Below are positions 62,823 to 64,000 of a stretch of DNA of 64,000 bases, piece after piece. Position 1 is the first letter of the stretch. Each line of letters starts with the position of its first letter. The notes below the pieces were generated by a model, which saw only the letters and a program-made list of their open reading frames with translations, did not search any database and was not told the DNA's origin. Origin of the DNA: Amycolatopsis sp. FDAARGOS 1241 (GTDB taxonomy: Bacteria > Actinomycetota > Actinomycetes > Mycobacteriales > Pseudonocardiaceae); the NCBI RefSeq assembly GCF_016889705.1, contig NZ_CP069526.1:7079001-7143000 (forward strand), given 5' to 3'. Position numbers and translations under genes: made by a program.

Positions 62823-63581
62823 TCAGTCCGGCATTCGGCCGCCGAGCGCGCGGGTGATGCGCTCGGCGTGCTCGACGACCAGGTCCACCCACTCGACGCA
62901 CTTCTCGTACGGCATCCGCAGGGTCGGGCCCTGCACGACGACCGCTCCGACGAGATCGGCGGCGGAGTCGAACGCGGGAGCCGCGACACCCGAGGCGCTG
63001 TCGACCCGCTCCCCCACCGTGATCGCGTAGTGGTCCGCGGCGGTCTGCTTGATGAGCTTGCGCAGCTCGTCGCGGTCGGTGATCGTGCCGGCGGTCAGCT
63101 GCGGCAGCAGGACCCGACCCGGAGCGCCGACCGAGACAGGCGCGATCCGGCCGACCGACATCTCCCGCCGCAGCCCGTGGCGGGTCTCGGCGACCGCGAT
63201 GCACACCCGGTGCTCGCCCTCGGCGCGGAAGAAGCACGCGGTCTCGCCGGTGACATCGCGCAGATCCTTCAGCACGGGGTTCACCACCGCGAGGACATCC
63301 ACCTCCCGCGCGGCGGCCGCCGCCCAGTACGCCATCTTCACACCGATCCGGAACCGGTCACCGGCCCGGTCGAGGAACCCGTGCGCGACGAGGTTCGTCG
63401 CCAGCCGCTGCACCGTCGAGGACGGGATCCCGGTGGCCCGCTGGATCTCCCGCAACGTCAGCGCCGGCTCCCGGAGGGTGAACACGTTGAGGATCTCGGT
63501 GATCTTCCCGAGCAGGAGCAGCGGTGTGTGCCCGCCCGCGCCACCGGCGAGGCCGGCGTCGTTCCCGTCACGACCAAGCAT
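62823..63581 (-). CDS. IclR-family regulator
   Basis: 252 residues: KITEILNVFTLREPALTLRE then IQRATGIPSSTVQRLATNLV (HTH), followed by the IclR effector domain with TGETACFFRAEGEHRVCIAV, HGLRREMSVGRIAPVSVGAP and SASGVAAPAFDSAADLVGAV. It is convergent with the CaiB/lyase pair and probably controls it. ATG 63581 has the family's usual N-terminus; the frame stays open further upstream without similarity. Confidence 0.88.
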   Translation of the reverse strand: MLGRDGNDAGLAGGAGGHTPLLLLGKITEILNVFTLREPALTLREIQRATGIPSSTVQRLATNLVAHGFLDRAGDRFRIGVKMAYWAAAAAREVDVLAVVNPVLKDLRDVTGETACFFRAEGEHRVCIAVAETRHGLRREMSVGRIAPVSVGAPGRVLLPQLTAGTITDRDELRKLIKQTAADHYAITVGERVDSASGVAAPAFDSAADLVGAVVVQGPTLRMPYEKCVEWVDLVVEHAERITRALGGRMPD

Positions 63582-63631
63582 GGTTCGAACATACGACACG
63601 GGTGAAAGGCCGTCCCGGCGATCGCCCGGGC

Positions 63632-64000
63632 TCAGAAACCGGCCGGCACGTGCGGTGCGTAGTGCTCCTCGAGGCGCTCCAGCTCCTTGTCGCTCAGCTC
63701 CAGGTCCACGGCGGCGACGGCGTCCGCGACGTGACCCGGTTTGGTGGCGCCGAAGATCGGGGCCGTGACCGCCGGCTTGTGCAGCATCCACGCCAGCGCG
63801 ACCTGCGCCCGCGAGACCCCGCGCTCGGTGGCGATCTCGGCGACCGTGGCCGACACACGGCGGTCGGACTCCTCGGCCTGCTTGTACAGCGTCTGGCCGA
63901 AGCGGTCGGTTTCACTGCGCTTGGTCGCTTCGTCCCAGTCGCGCGTCAGCTTGCCGCGCGCGAGCGGGCTCCACGGCAGCACGCCGACTCCCTGGTCGAG
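63632..64000 (-). CDS. aldo/keto reductase (C-terminal part, cut by window edge)
   Basis: The last 122 residues of an NADP-dependent aldo/keto reductase: VGVLPWSPLARGKLTRDWDE, ERGVSRAQVALAWMLHKPAV and TAPIFGATKPGHVADAVAAV, the C-terminal cofactor-binding stretch of the YajO/general stress 69 type. The start and catalytic tetrad lie outside the window. It ends 50 bp from the iclR start. Confidence 0.85.
   Translation of the reverse strand, partial: LDQGVGVLPWSPLARGKLTRDWDEATKRSETDRFGQTLYKQAEESDRRVSATVAEIATERGVSRAQVALAWMLHKPAVTAPIFGATKPGHVADAVAAVDLELSDKELERLEEHYAPHVPAGF

Overview
The window is about 72% G+C, with GTG starts, 4-bp stop/start overlaps and gene orders typical of a filamentous actinobacterium. 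The acyP-smc-ftsY block, amtB-glnB-glnD, kdpFABC-DE and an actinobacterial purine-degradation cluster point to Pseudonocardiaceae, probably Amycolatopsis-like. This is inference from family resemblance; no search was run. No rRNA, tRNA or CRISPR array was seen.

Layout. 1-3.6 kb: the end of an ABC exporter, a MarR regulator, a palindrome-rich gap and two small genes. 3.6-7.8 kb: the nitrogen-control operon amtB-glnB-glnD behind two GlnR-like boxes. 7.8-14.9 kb: an RlmA-like methyltransferase, a decayed carboxylesterase lipoprotein, metY, a CoA-binding protein and a hydrolase/GntR/membrane-protein operon. 14.93-16.30 kb: an IS701-family element with 22-bp inverted repeats and CTAG target duplications.

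16.3-37.2 kb is a purine-to-glyoxylate island. It holds allantoicase, allantoinase, OHCU decarboxylase, HIU hydrolase, urate oxidase, an NCS2 permease, three xanthine dehydrogenase subunits, an 8-oxoguanine/guanine deaminase-type enzyme, malate synthase and a DUF6986 HpcH/HpaI-like protein. Regulators are a ThiBP-like/HTH protein, TetR, PucR and IclR; htpG sits inside the island. The chemistry runs purine base -> urate -> allantoin -> allantoate -> ureidoglycolate -> glyoxylate, then glyoxylate + acetyl-CoA -> malate. The next enzyme, malic enzyme, is present but broken by an internal 433-bp inversion. No recognisable ureidoglycolate lyase is in the window, so DUF6986 is a candidate for an undescribed step.

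37.7-38.9 kb is a second decayed spot: a single-TM protein gene with frameshifts and a 252-bp inversion, next to a DUF4333 lipoprotein remnant that lost its signal peptide and two conserved cysteines. 38.9-49.1 kb is core: ftsY, anmK with a sodium:solute symporter, a DUF3455 lipoprotein, smc, acyP and a Pro/Ser/Thr-rich surface protein. 49.1-57.0 kb is a tightly overlapping kdp operon that starts with a previously overlooked-looking 27-residue membrane peptide. 57.3-64 kb holds an asparagine synthetase, a GNAT, an SRPBCC/TetR pair with a clear operator, a 5'-truncated CaiB CoA-transferase with an HMG-CoA-lyase-type enzyme, an IclR regulator and the end of an aldo/keto reductase.

The most unusual material is the pair of short intragenic inversions with small deletions, the IS transposase with a slippery heptamer leading into a C-terminal extension whose stop codon lies in the target duplication, the DUF6986-malate synthase pair, and the tiny translationally coupled peptides in the urate and kdp operons.
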